Positions 41,690 to 51,672 of a DNA stretch of 64,000 bases are shown piece after piece; position 1 is the stretch's first letter, and every line of letters begins with the position of its first letter. The notes under the pieces were generated by a model. That model was not told the origin of the DNA and made no database searches. It saw nothing but the letters and a program-made list of their open reading frames with translations. The stretch spans positions 1-64,000 of the forward strand of contig JAOABH010000008.1 of assembly GCA_026418455.1 (NCBI GenBank), written 5' to 3'. This DNA is from Hydrogenothermaceae bacterium. GTDB lineage: Bacteria; Aquificota; Aquificia; Aquificales; Hydrogenothermaceae. The translations under genes were made by a program, and so were the position numbers.

Positions 41690-43502
41690 TAATTTGAAAT
41701 TTTTTTAAAAATTCATCATCAACATCTATAACTTTTCTATCCATTAGAGAGTGTATAACTTCTTTATTACAGAAAACATCTTCCGGCCACTCTCTTTTGT
41801 ACCCATCTATTTCAGATTTTCCAGTTGCATCTACTCCCCATATCTCTTCTATCCATACATCATGTAGTGAGTCTATATTGTTTGTGACTCTCCAGATAAG
41901 CATATAGGGATTGTTAAGATCGTTATCTTTTTCATCTACAAAAATTACTATTCTTAAATATCTACTGAATTTTTTTAGTTTTTCAAAAATAATTCTAACC
42001 GGTTTTGTTTTATTGACAGATATAACGGTTATAGGATTTGCAGTTTCTATCATATACTGTTTTAGTCCTGTTATATCCGGGTCTAACTCTTTAATCATAT
42101 CAAAAACTGTTTCATCATCTAAAACTTCAACCGTTTTTTCTACTTCACCACCTGTTGCATCTACTCCTAATTTCCCTCCAACTAACTCTTCATAACTTGC
42201 ATGGTCAAGTTGATCTACTATTCCTTCTGTGATTAGAAAAGATTTTTCGGTTAATCTGTTTAGTATATGTTGAGCTATTCTGTAGTAATCTGTAAGTGGT
42301 GGTGCATCTTTATTTACAAAGATGGCATGTTTTAAAAAGCTCATCTGTCCTACTCCCCAGAGAGCATGCATAATCTGTTTAGAATGTCCCTTGTATCTTG
42401 GGGATATCTTGGCTATTAGTAAGTTATGGAAACATCCATTTTCTGGCATATGATAGTCTATTAAATCAGGAGCAGTTGTCCTTAAAAGAGGTAGAAATAT
42501 CCTCTCTGTAGCCCATCCCATATATTTATCTTCTAAAGGTGGTTTTCCAACCACAGTTGCCATATATATAGGATTTTTTCTAATTGTTATAGCTTTAACG
42601 GTCATAACAGGAAAATTTTCTACCGGTGTGTAATATCCGGTATGGTCCCCAAAAGGTCCTTCTGGATGAAACTCGTTAGGATCTATCTCTCCTTCTATCA
42701 CTATGTCTAAATCATGAGGTATGTATATATCGTTGGTTATACTTTTTACAAGAATAGGGTTTTCTTCCCGTATGAAGCCGTATAGTAGTAATTCAAATAT
42801 CTTAGGAGGTAATGGTGCTTGACCACACCAAAAGTATAATGGATCTCCGCCTATTCCTATTGATATTGGCATCTTTTTACCTGCTTTTTTATACTCATTA
42901 AAAAAATGAGATCCATCTTTATGTATCTGCCAGTGGATTATGAGTTTATCCTTTGAGAGTTTCTGTAATCTGTATAGTCCTAAATTCTGAAACTGTCCGT
43001 CTATAGAGATTGTGTATATCTGTCCTGCTGTTATGAATTTGCCCCCATCTTTTTCCCATGTTTTCAATATAGGAATTACATCAAGGTTAACTTTATCCTC
43101 TTTGTATATAATCTCTTGACATTCCCCTCTTTTTTTTGACCTTTTAGGGAAGGCATTCTTAACTTTGAAAAGCTTTGATAAGGTTGATAATTTCTCGTAT
43201 AGAGAAGATGGAGGTTTAATGTGAAGAATTTCTTCAATATCTTTTGCTATTCTGTCTGGATGTTTACCGAATATAAACTCCGTTATTTCAAAATTCGCAA
43301 AACAGTTCATAACTACGGGTATGTCATATTTTATGTTCTCTTTTCTGTCTATGGGATTTTTAAAGAGTAATATCTTTGAGTTATCTTTTTTAACCTCTAT
43401 ATACGCAATATGTGGAATCTCAAGGTTTACATCAAGAGGTTCCTTTATTACCTTTACAAAACCTTTATCTTCTGCCTTTTTTAAAAATTCTGATAAATTC
43501 AT
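41679..43502 (-). CDS. ubiD: UbiD-family (prFMN-dependent) decarboxylase, about 600 aa
   Basis: HPEGPFGDHTGYYTPVENFPVMTVKAITIRKNPIYMATVVGKPPLEDKYMG. Confidence 0.9.
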   Translation of the reverse strand: MNLSEFLKKAEDKGFVKVIKEPLDVNLEIPHIAYIEVKKDNSKILLFKNPIDRKENIKYDIPVVMNCFANFEITEFIFGKHPDRIAKDIEEILHIKPPSSLYEKLSTLSKLFKVKNAFPKRSKKRGECQEIIYKEDKVNLDVIPILKTWEKDGGKFITAGQIYTISIDGQFQNLGLYRLQKLSKDKLIIHWQIHKDGSHFFNEYKKAGKKMPISIGIGGDPLYFWCGQAPLPPKIFELLLYGFIREENPILVKSITNDIYIPHDLDIVIEGEIDPNEFHPEGPFGDHTGYYTPVENFPVMTVKAITIRKNPIYMATVVGKPPLEDKYMGWATERIFLPLLRTTAPDLIDYHMPENGCFHNLLIAKISPRYKGHSKQIMHALWGVGQMSFLKHAIFVNKDAPPLTDYYRIAQHILNRLTEKSFLITEGIVDQLDHASYEELVGGKLGVDATGGEVEKTVEVLDDETVFDMIKELDPDITGLKQYMIETANPITVISVNKTKPVRIIFEKLKKFSRYLRIVIFVDEKDNDLNNPYMLIWRVTNNIDSLHDVWIEEIWGVDATGKSEIDGYKREWPEDVFCNKEVIHSLMDRKVIDVDDEFLKKFQIIRI

Positions 43503-43807
43503 TCACTATTTTCTTGGAAAAACTGTTCTATTTTTTTTGCAAGGTCTATATCGGCTTTCGTTATACCATTTTCACTGTGGGTGGTTGTAGATATGGTCAC
43601 TGTCTTTGTAGCTGTGTGGAATATTATGTCCGGATGGTGATTGGTTTCTTCTATACATTTGGCAACATGTTTTAGAAATTGTGTGATCTTTTGCCAGTCC
43701 TCTATGTAATACCTTGCAGTTATACACTTAAATTCTTTTTTCCAATTATTTAAATCTTTTAACTCTGTCTTTAACTCTTCTTCTGTTAATGTTTTTTTGT
43801 TTTCCAT
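43499..43807 (-). CDS. phhB: Pterin-4a-carbinolamine dehydratase
   Basis: DWQKITQFLKHVAKCIEETNHHPDIIFHTATKTVTISTTTHSENGITKADIDLA. Confidence 0.93.
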   Translation of the reverse strand: MENKKTLTEEELKTELKDLNNWKKEFKCITARYYIEDWQKITQFLKHVAKCIEETNHHPDIIFHTATKTVTISTTTHSENGITKADIDLAKKIEQFFQENSE

Positions 43808-43816
43808 AATACCACC

Positions 43817-44248
43817 CTAAATTCCTATAATCTTTATTATAACCCTCTTGGGTCTTTGTCCATCGTATTCCGCATAGAAAATTTCCTGCCAAGGTCCTAA
43901 GTCTAACTTACCTTCCGTTATAGGAAGAACTACCTGAAGGTGAGTGATTAAATTTTTTAGATGTGCATCTGCATTATCTTCTCCAGTAAGGTGATGTTTA
44001 TAATTTTCTCTAAATGGGGCTAACTTTTCCAGCCATTCCCATATATCTTGGTGAAGTCCCTCTTCATCATCTTGAATAAAAACGGAAGCGGTGAGATGCA
44101 TTGCTGAAACTAAACATAATCCTTCTTTAACGGATGATTTTTTAACAGCTTCTTTTATTTTATCAGTTATTCTTATAAGTTCCCTTCTGTTTTTTGTGTT
44201 AAATGTTATGTACTCTGTATAAACTTTAGTTATCCCTTCCTTAACCAT
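43817..44248 (-). CDS. YjbQ-family (UPF0047) protein
   Basis: [79 protein letters not shown]. Confidence 0.92.
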   Translation of the reverse strand: MVKEGITKVYTEYITFNTKNRRELIRITDKIKEAVKKSSVKEGLCLVSAMHLTASVFIQDDEEGLHQDIWEWLEKLAPFRENYKHHLTGEDNADAHLKNLITHLQVVLPITEGKLDLGPWQEIFYAEYDGQRPKRVIIKIIGI

Positions 44249-44251
44249 GGC

Positions 44252-45127
44252 TTATTCCTGTATTAGATGTTTTATGTTTTCATATATCTTCAATGTTGCA
44301 TCTGATTTGTTTAGTGTGTAAAAGTGTAGTCCCTTAACATCGTTGTTTATTAAATCTACACACTGTATAGTAGCTATCTCTATACCGAGTTTTTTCATAT
44401 CTTCCGGGCTGTCTATAAACTTCTCAAACTTCTTAACTATCTCTTCTGGAATGGTTGCCCCACACATAGAAGCAAACTTTGATATCTGATTAAAGTTTGT
44501 AATGGGCATAATTCCTGCAATTATAGGTATGTTTATACCTGCTTTCTCACATCTCTCTAAAAATTGATAGAAGAATTTGTTATCAAAAAACATCTGTGTG
44601 ATTGAAAAATCTGCACCTGCTTCAACTTTCCTTTTGAAATTTAGAATATCTCTCTCTATGTTAGGGCTTTCCGGATGTTTTTCTGGATATGAGGCTACAG
44701 CTATGCAAAAGTAATCTTTAAAAGAATCTCTAATTAACCTTACAAGTCCATCTGCATGTTTACAACCTTTAAGTATCGTATCTTTTTGGTCTAATGGTAA
44801 ATCTCCCCGTAAGGCTAATATATTCTGTATTCCTATATCTTTATAATCAGAAAGTATCTCTAATATCTCCTGTTGGGTATGTGCTATACAGGTAAGATGT
44901 GCCATAACAGTTAATGAGGTCTCTTCGTGTATTTTCTTTACTATCTCCCTTGTCTTTTCTCTTGTTGATCCTCCAGCTCCGTATGTTACAGATACGAAAG
45001 TAGGATTTAGAGGCTGTAGTTCTTTTATTGTATTAAATAATTGATTTTTAGCTTCTTCTGTTTTTGGAGGAAAAAACTCAAAAGATATACTTACCTTTGT
45101 TTCTTTTAGCTTATCTATTATTTTCAT
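44252..45127 (-). CDS. metF: Methylenetetrahydrofolate reductase
   Basis: [54 protein letters not shown]. Confidence 0.96.
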   Translation of the reverse strand: MKIIDKLKETKVSISFEFFPPKTEEAKNQLFNTIKELQPLNPTFVSVTYGAGGSTREKTREIVKKIHEETSLTVMAHLTCIAHTQQEILEILSDYKDIGIQNILALRGDLPLDQKDTILKGCKHADGLVRLIRDSFKDYFCIAVASYPEKHPESPNIERDILNFKRKVEAGADFSITQMFFDNKFFYQFLERCEKAGINIPIIAGIMPITNFNQISKFASMCGATIPEEIVKKFEKFIDSPEDMKKLGIEIATIQCVDLINNDVKGLHFYTLNKSDATLKIYENIKHLIQE

Positions 45128-45135
45128 AACTTCTC

Positions 45136-46275
45136 CTAAACTGTAAATAATTCAGGATTCTCGTTTATATAATTTTCAAGTTCCTGCATATTCTCAAAGC
45201 TATTTATAGCATTAATAACTGTTAATACCTTAGATCTTAGATTTTCTTCATCTATATCTTCTGATAATATCTTCTCAATCTCAATCCTACTTTTTTCGGA
45301 ATCATTTCCTATAAATGTAAATTCGTATTCATTTTCTACTTTCTCTATATTGATAGAGATATGTAAAAAGTTATCTTTAAATCCTCTTTCTTCTATAAGA
45401 TTTATAATATCTTTTTTTGAAAAATTTTTTTCTGTTATTCCTTTGAGAATAAGAATGGGTTTTTTATTATCACTAAAATTTATCTTACCTATACTGTCTA
45501 TGACAGCTTCTAAATCTTCATCTTTAAATCTATAAGTTAAAAACTTTCTTGTTGGAATTGGGATAAATTTATACTCTATATTGTTTTGATTTTCTATCTC
45601 TATTAAATAGAATCCTTTTTCTGAATAATCTTTTTCGTTAAACTGAGTGTATTCTGTAGAACCGGGATAAACTATTAATGAATCCTTAAATTTAAATGGG
45701 TCTTGTTTTTGATGATAATGTCCTATTCCTACATAGTTAAAACATTCAGGAATTGAGCTTTCAAAATTAATCCCAGATGGAAATATAGGTTGAAACTCAA
45801 GATGTAACATCAATATATTAAAGGGTCTTTTGTCTGCCTTTTCATAAAGCTCTTGTAATACTGAGTTTAAATCTATCTTCCTTAAATTTACCGTGTGTAT
45901 ATGTCTAAGTCCGAATATATTTATATCTTCAAAAGCCTCAAAGCTATTATCAACAATCCTAAGTCCAAGCTCTTTTAATATCTCTAATGGAGATTTATCC
46001 CTTGTTCCACTTCCTCTGTCATGATTTCCAGATATTGTGTATATTGGAATTCTTTTCTCCTTAAGTTTTTTTAGTAAAGTTATCCCTTCAAGTAAAGTCT
46101 CATTTGAAGGTCTTGAAGTATGAAAAAAATCCCCGGTGTGGATTATAAAATCTACATTTTCCTGTAGAGCATACTCTACCACATAGTTAAAAGCATCAAA
46201 AAAATCTCTTTTTCTCTCTTCTAACCCAAGATGTTGATACCCAAGATGGGTATCAGACAGATGGATAAATTTCAT
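45136..46275 (-). CDS. Mre11/SbcD-type DNA repair exonuclease subunit
   Basis: [54 protein letters not shown]. Confidence 0.88.
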   Translation of the reverse strand: MKFIHLSDTHLGYQHLGLEERKRDFFDAFNYVVEYALQENVDFIIHTGDFFHTSRPSNETLLEGITLLKKLKEKRIPIYTISGNHDRGSGTRDKSPLEILKELGLRIVDNSFEAFEDINIFGLRHIHTVNLRKIDLNSVLQELYEKADKRPFNILMLHLEFQPIFPSGINFESSIPECFNYVGIGHYHQKQDPFKFKDSLIVYPGSTEYTQFNEKDYSEKGFYLIEIENQNNIEYKFIPIPTRKFLTYRFKDEDLEAVIDSIGKINFSDNKKPILILKGITEKNFSKKDIINLIEERGFKDNFLHISINIEKVENEYEFTFIGNDSEKSRIEIEKILSEDIDEENLRSKVLTVINAINSFENMQELENYINENPELFTV

Positions 46276-46472
46276 TAGCAGAACTTATCTTTACCTGTAA
46301 TCTTCATAAGTATTTTGTCAGAAGGACAGATTCCAGTGATTCCTGCAAATAGTGACATAAGTGCCACAAACCAGATAAGATACTTACCCCATTCAATGCC
46401 GTTTAAATCCAACATTAAACCTGTTATCAAAATTATAGACATCATAATTCTCTGAATTCTTAGTGGTGTCAT
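46275..46472 (-). CDS. DUF2892-like two-TM small membrane protein
   Basis: RIQRIMMSIILITGLMLDLNGIEWGKYLIWFVALMSLFAGITGICPSDKIL. Confidence 0.8.
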   Translation of the reverse strand: MTPLRIQRIMMSIILITGLMLDLNGIEWGKYLIWFVALMSLFAGITGICPSDKILMKITGKDKFC

Positions 46473-46549
46473 TTTAATTACCTCCGGTTTTATTTTTTTC
46501 CTTTCATTGTAAATAAGGATATAACAGATTAAGATTTATTGCAATAGAT

Positions 46550-47434
46550 TTAGTCGTATATTTTTTCAACTTCTTCATTTTCTCTTGTTTTCCACCTCTT
46601 ATGAACCCACAGATACTGATCTGGATATTTTCTAACAGCCTCTTCAACGGCTTTAGTGTAAGCCTGAACTATATTATAGGTGGTTTCTTCTTCCGTTTTA
46701 CCTTCTTGATATATTAATTTTTCAGCATTCAAAAAATAAACCTGTGATTTTTCATCAAAGTAGATATATAAAAAGTATATAGGCTTTTTAAATTTTACAG
46801 CTAGTTTTGCCGGTAAATTTACAGTAGAGGCTTTTAATCCAAAAAAATCAACAAAATAACCTCTGTGTTTTAAGGCATTCTGATCAACAAGAATACCTAA
46901 GAATTTTCCTTCTTGTAACACCTGAACCATTTTTTTTAGTGGTTGGTCGTGAAAAACTATATCTATTCCGGAATCATTTCTTATCTTTGTTATCAGTTGA
47001 TTTATATCTCTGTTATTTTGTCTATATGCAAGACTTACAAGACCAGGAACATAATATGCAAGTCCTGCTCCTGCTATTTCCCAGTTTGATAGATGGGCAG
47101 TTGTTATTATGGCTCCGCCTTTTTCATTTTTAATCTCTTCAAGACCTTTCTCAAATATAACAATATCTTTTATTTTTCCTGACTTTACATAGTCTGGTTG
47201 CCTTGGAAACTCTATTAACACTCTACCTATATTTTCCATACATTTTCGTCTTATGTAATTTCTCCATTTTTGGTCTTTTTCCGGAAAAGCTATCTGGAGA
47301 TTCTTTTCAACAACAGATTTCCTATAGTTTGTTATATACAGAGTAAATCCTATAACTTTTGAAAGTTTTAACGCTGTTTTTCTATCTATTTTCCGAAATA
47401 TAGAGAAAACTGCTTTAATTAGATTTAGAAACAT
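46550..47434 (-). CDS. LpxL/HtrB-type lysophospholipid (Kdo-lipid A) acyltransferase
   Basis: GAIITTAHLSNWEIAGAGLAYY, LVDQNALKHRGYFVDFFGLKAST, YLWVHKRWKTR. Confidence 0.92.
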   Translation of the reverse strand: MFLNLIKAVFSIFRKIDRKTALKLSKVIGFTLYITNYRKSVVEKNLQIAFPEKDQKWRNYIRRKCMENIGRVLIEFPRQPDYVKSGKIKDIVIFEKGLEEIKNEKGGAIITTAHLSNWEIAGAGLAYYVPGLVSLAYRQNNRDINQLITKIRNDSGIDIVFHDQPLKKMVQVLQEGKFLGILVDQNALKHRGYFVDFFGLKASTVNLPAKLAVKFKKPIYFLYIYFDEKSQVYFLNAEKLIYQEGKTEEETTYNIVQAYTKAVEEAVRKYPDQYLWVHKRWKTRENEEVEKIYD

Positions 47435-47843
47435 CTGTTAACTTTTTAACAGCCAACTCAAAAACTTTCTTATCTTTGTCAAAGGATAGTAGCTCATTTA
47501 CCTTTTCAAGTTCTACAAACTCTGCAGCTTCTATCTCCTCTTTCTGAGGCTGTATTTCACCACCCTTATACTCCATAAGGTAGTAATAAACAAACTTGTG
47601 GATAGTGTCTGTTCCTGACCTATACCAATACTCTACATTTCCTAAGTAATCTTTAATCTCTGCATCTACACCAGTTTCCTCTTTGACTTCTCTCAAAGCT
47701 GCATCTTCTTTCTTCTCTGTCCTCTCAACATTTCCCTTAGGAAAGCCGTACCTATCTTTGTTCCTGATAAGTAAGATGTAAATTTTATCCCCTTCTTTTT
47801 TGTAAACAACACCACCTGCAGAAAATTCCCATTTTACCGCCAT
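47415..47843 (-). CDS. NUDIX hydrolase
   Basis: FSAGGVVYKKEGDKIYILLI, GNVERTEKKEDAALREVKEETGVDAEI. Confidence 0.93.
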   Translation of the reverse strand: MAVKWEFSAGGVVYKKEGDKIYILLIRNKDRYGFPKGNVERTEKKEDAALREVKEETGVDAEIKDYLGNVEYWYRSGTDTIHKFVYYYLMEYKGGEIQPQKEEIEAAEFVELEKVNELLSFDKDKKVFELAVKKLTDVSKSN

Positions 47844-49291
47844 CAGCCACCTCTAAAAAGATTTAAGAAAATAAATATTATAACACCTCCTATAATATCA
47901 AGTATGATTCCTGTTTTTATCATTGTTTTTATAGGTATAAGTTTTGTTCCGTAAACTATTGCATTAGGTGGAGTAGATATTGGAAGCACAAAGGCAAAAC
48001 TTGCAGCTATTATAGTAGCCATAACGGGATACGTTATATCAACATTTACAGCTTGTAATGAATGTATAACGATTGGTATGAATGTTATTGCTGTTGCTGT
48101 GTTTGATATAATCTCTGTAGCTACTATTATGAAAAAGATGAGAGCGATAAAGAATATTAGGATATTTACATCTTGGAAATATCTGCTGAATATATCCCCT
48201 ATAATTTTACCAAGTCCAGAATTCTCTATAACTTTCCCAAGTGATAATCCAGATGCAAAAAGTAAAACTGTGTCCCAATCAATACTTTTTAGATCTTCGC
48301 CAGATAAGATAGGTTTAAATGTTTGACTATTTTGAGGTATCAAAAAAAGTAGTGATGCTGTAAATATAGCCACATAGGACTCCGGCATAATATTTAAAAA
48401 TATCTTTGATAACTCCCTATATCCAAGAATGGAAAGTAAAGATGGTAAAATCCAGAGGATAACGGTTAAACCAAAAATTAAACCTACAACCTTTTCGGAA
48501 AATGTAATTTTCGGAAGTTTTGCTTTCTCTGAATTTATTATAGATTTTAACATCTGAGTAGATATATTGGAGGAGAAATTACGGATTTTATACTTTACAT
48601 ACAGTATTAAGGCAAAAAATGCAGATAAAGCAATAGGTAATGAGAAAATAGACCATTCTAAAAAGGTTATGTCCTTACCTGCTTCTTTTAGAAATCCAAC
48701 TCCAACTAAATTTGTTGGGCTTCCTATGAGAGTCCCAACACCTCCCAAGGATGCACTGTAAGCAATAGCAAGTAAAAACATAGATGCAAATGTCCTATAA
48801 CCATGACTTTCTTCTTTTATAAGAGATAATATACCTATGGCAATTGGAAGCATCATAGCAGTTGTTGCAGTATTGCTGAGCCACATAGAGAGTAAGAAGG
48901 TTATGAGAGTTAGACCTACAAACATTGTAAATGGAGATTTTGAGAATATATCTACTGACAGTAGATAGAGAGATATCCTTTTATCAAGTCCGTATTTGTT
49001 TATGGCGTTTGCTAAGATAAAACTTCCTATCATCAGTAGTATAACCGGATTTGAAAATCCGGAGAAGGCATTTTTTATATCATTAACACCAAAGATAACT
49101 GTTAAAACAACTCCTAAAAGTCCTACAACAGATAGAGGGGCTATCTCTGATATCCACAAAATTAGGCAGAATATCATTATTGATAAAGTTATCTTAGGTT
49201 CGTATTGGAGTGAGGATGTAAAGAAAAAGATTACTGGTAATATTATGGAAGCAATTATATACATAAATTTACTGTCAAATCTCTTCCTCAT
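47843..49291 (-). CDS. SLC13/DASS-family anion:Na+ symporter
   Basis: SNTATTAMMLPIAIGI, IGSPTNLVGVGFL, EIISNTATAITFIPIV, ISTPPNAIVYGT. Confidence 0.92.
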   Translation of the reverse strand: MRKRFDSKFMYIIASIILPVIFFFTSSLQYEPKITLSIMIFCLILWISEIAPLSVVGLLGVVLTVIFGVNDIKNAFSGFSNPVILLMIGSFILANAINKYGLDKRISLYLLSVDIFSKSPFTMFVGLTLITFLLSMWLSNTATTAMMLPIAIGILSLIKEESHGYRTFASMFLLAIAYSASLGGVGTLIGSPTNLVGVGFLKEAGKDITFLEWSIFSLPIALSAFFALILYVKYKIRNFSSNISTQMLKSIINSEKAKLPKITFSEKVVGLIFGLTVILWILPSLLSILGYRELSKIFLNIMPESYVAIFTASLLFLIPQNSQTFKPILSGEDLKSIDWDTVLLFASGLSLGKVIENSGLGKIIGDIFSRYFQDVNILIFFIALIFFIIVATEIISNTATAITFIPIVIHSLQAVNVDITYPVMATIIAASFAFVLPISTPPNAIVYGTKLIPIKTMIKTGIILDIIGGVIIFIFLNLFRGG

Positions 49292-50600
49292 CTTCTACTC
49301 TTATTATTATAGGTTTTTTGAGACAGAGTTTATTTCTGACGATCTCTCTTATGGCTTGTTGTATACTGTTTTCCGAAGCTGTGTGTGTAAGTATAACAAG
49401 AGGGACAATATGCTGACTACTTTCTTTTTGGAGTTTTACTACTTTCTCCTTCTGTATTACGGCAGCGATACTGATGTTATATGAAGCAAAAACAGAGGCT
49501 ATCTTTGCAAGTATTCCCGTTATATCAGGGACTGTAAACCTTATATAGTATCTTGTGAAAAAGTCTTTAGCTTTTGTGAGATTAAGGTCTTTATGTTTCC
49601 AGTTTATAGAGGTAACCTCTATCTCCTGTCCTATCCCTATTTGTATAGATTTAGCTATGTTTACTATATCACTTACTACTGCACTTGCTGTAGGAAGGCT
49701 TCCAGCACCTCTCCCCTGTAACATAACTTCTCCGACATTATCTCCCTCAACCATAACTGCGTTAAACACCCCGGAAACTTTAGAGAGAGGATGGTCTGAC
49801 CTTAAAAATGTAGGATGGACTCTAACTTCCACATCTTTTTCGTGGGATTTTGCTATTGCAAGGAGTTTTAAAGTGTATCCAAGTTCCTTCCCTAACTCTA
49901 TATCAAGGGTGTCTATATTTTCTATACCTTCAACATAAACCTCTGAGAAGTTTAAAAAGCCTCCGAATGATAGAGATGCGAGAATGGATATTTTATGGGC
50001 TGCATCTGTTCCGTTTATATCGAGTGTAGGGTCTGCTTCCGCGTATCCTTTTTCTTGAGCTTCTTTTAAAGCCTGTTTAAAGCTTTTACCTTGACTTTCC
50101 ATTGCCGTTAGTATATAGTTTGTTGTGCCGTTTAGTATTCCATAAACTTTTTTTATGTTATTTGCTATAAGTCCTTCTCTTAAAGCTTTTATTATAGGAA
50201 TTCCTCCGGCTACAGCTGCCTCAAAGCCTATTCTTATATTCTTCTGCGATGCAAGTTCAAACACATCTTTTCCTTTCTCTGCCAACAGAGCTTTGTTTGC
50301 TGTTACAACATGTTTGCCGTTTTTTATAGCTTCTGTAATAACTTTATAGGGAAAGTCAATACCTCCGGCAACTTCAACAACTATATGGACATTTTTATCT
50401 CTTATAATCTCCTCTAAGGAGTAAACCTTCTTTTCATCCTTTAAGGGATATGGAAAATTTTTATTCCAATTTCTCGTAAAAACTTTATAAAGATTTATCT
50501 CACAGTTTGCTTTTTCTTTAAGTAGATTTTTTTGATTTTCAAGTATATAAGCAACGCCATTTCCAACTATTCCATATCCTATGATAGCTACGTTTATCAA
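49275..50600 (-). CDS. hom: Homoserine dehydrogenase with C-terminal ACT domain
   Basis: VAIIGYGIVGNGVAYIL, VTANKALLAEKG, GILNGTTNYILTAME; TTG start after gggaggtttgtc. Confidence 0.95.
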   Translation of the reverse strand: MINVAIIGYGIVGNGVAYILENQKNLLKEKANCEINLYKVFTRNWNKNFPYPLKDEKKVYSLEEIIRDKNVHIVVEVAGGIDFPYKVITEAIKNGKHVVTANKALLAEKGKDVFELASQKNIRIGFEAAVAGGIPIIKALREGLIANNIKKVYGILNGTTNYILTAMESQGKSFKQALKEAQEKGYAEADPTLDINGTDAAHKISILASLSFGGFLNFSEVYVEGIENIDTLDIELGKELGYTLKLLAIAKSHEKDVEVRVHPTFLRSDHPLSKVSGVFNAVMVEGDNVGEVMLQGRGAGSLPTASAVVSDIVNIAKSIQIGIGQEIEVTSINWKHKDLNLTKAKDFFTRYYIRFTVPDITGILAKIASVFASYNISIAAVIQKEKVVKLQKESSQHIVPLVILTHTASENSIQQAIREIVRNKLCLKKPIIIRVEDEEEI

Positions 50601-50640
50601 GACAAACCTCCCTGCTTAGTTTAAAAATTTTATCATAAAA

Positions 50641-50669
50641 TAAAAAAAGGCTCCTCGTTGCGAGGAGCC
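50641..50669 (-). terminator. Strong intrinsic terminator
   Basis: Minus strand: GGCTCCTCG-CAA-CGAGGAGCC followed by TTTTTTTATTTTA. Confidence 0.92.
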
Positions 50670-50705
50670 AAATTGGGGGATTTGGGAGGAGGGGGTAAGA
50701 CAGAC

Positions 50706-51572
50706 TTAATTTTTTGTTAAAGATTTTCCTGATATAAAATCTTGATCTCTTGGTGGTAACTCTTTTACTATACCCATCGCTGTAGGTAAACATTTTTCTG
50801 ACTGAGCTTTAGTACATGAATCTATACAGTTATAACACTCTATACATGCAGCTATACCTTTGTAAAAGTCTTGAATATATGCCATTCTTCTCGGGTCTAA
50901 TGCCATAGGACAGTTTTTCACACACTCCCTACAGTCTGTACAAACATCAGGATTTACAAGAGTAGGTTTGTAAAGGTGATGGTAAGGTGTTATTTTTTGG
51001 TATATACCTGTTGGACAGAAAACTCTACACCATCTTTTTCCTATAAACAGTTCAAAGTAAAACATTCCTGTCATACCTAAGAAAACAAGCCACATAGGTA
51101 TAAAAGAAGGATTAGTTTTGTAGAAAAACACCCTCAGATCTGTAACCCAGTTTAAAAAGAGTAATGAGAACAGTATAGAGGTTATAACTGTAAATAGTAT
51201 GTAGCTTATCTTTTCTCCCTTATTAGATTTTGGATTCCACCAGATCTTCCTAAATTTCTCTTGAATCTCAGCGAACCATCCTCCGGGACATATCCATCCA
51301 CAGAATACTCTTCCTAATACAAGGTTTAAAACTATAACCAATATTGCAAAAATACCAAGTGCAAATATAACTGGAGCTAAACCTTCCGCTAAGGATACAG
51401 ACTTACCAAGTATAAATGCCTCATTCCTGGCTATATCTATCTTTGCTATCTTTAAAACTGGAATGATTATAAGTAGAAATATCACTAATAAATAAGCTAT
51501 ATTCCTCAGTATTGTAAACTTGTTTTTCTCAAAAAATGAGGGCTGTGGACAACTTTGTGCTGTTGTTTGCAT
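50706..51572 (-). CDS. NapH/MauN-like membrane ferredoxin (polyferredoxin)
   Basis: VFCGWICPGGWF, WCRVFCPTG, CTDCRECVKNCPM, CIECYNCIDSC; start MQTTAQSC after gaggtgttata. Confidence 0.9.
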   Translation of the reverse strand: MQTTAQSCPQPSFFEKNKFTILRNIAYLLVIFLLIIIPVLKIAKIDIARNEAFILGKSVSLAEGLAPVIFALGIFAILVIVLNLVLGRVFCGWICPGGWFAEIQEKFRKIWWNPKSNKGEKISYILFTVITSILFSLLFLNWVTDLRVFFYKTNPSFIPMWLVFLGMTGMFYFELFIGKRWCRVFCPTGIYQKITPYHHLYKPTLVNPDVCTDCRECVKNCPMALDPRRMAYIQDFYKGIAACIECYNCIDSCTKAQSEKCLPTAMGIVKELPPRDQDFISGKSLTKN

Positions 51573-51608
51573 TATAACACCTCCGAATTTTATAAAAAAT
51601 ATTAACAT

Positions 51609-51636
51609 AAAAAAAATAGTTAGTAAAGACTAACTA
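51609..51636 (-). terminator. Probable intrinsic terminator after purN
   Basis: Minus strand: TAGTTAGT-CTTT-ACTAACTA followed by TTTTTTTT. Confidence 0.6.
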
Positions 51637-51672
51637 ACATACTTTCATACTTTTATAAAATTTATCTTGTTT

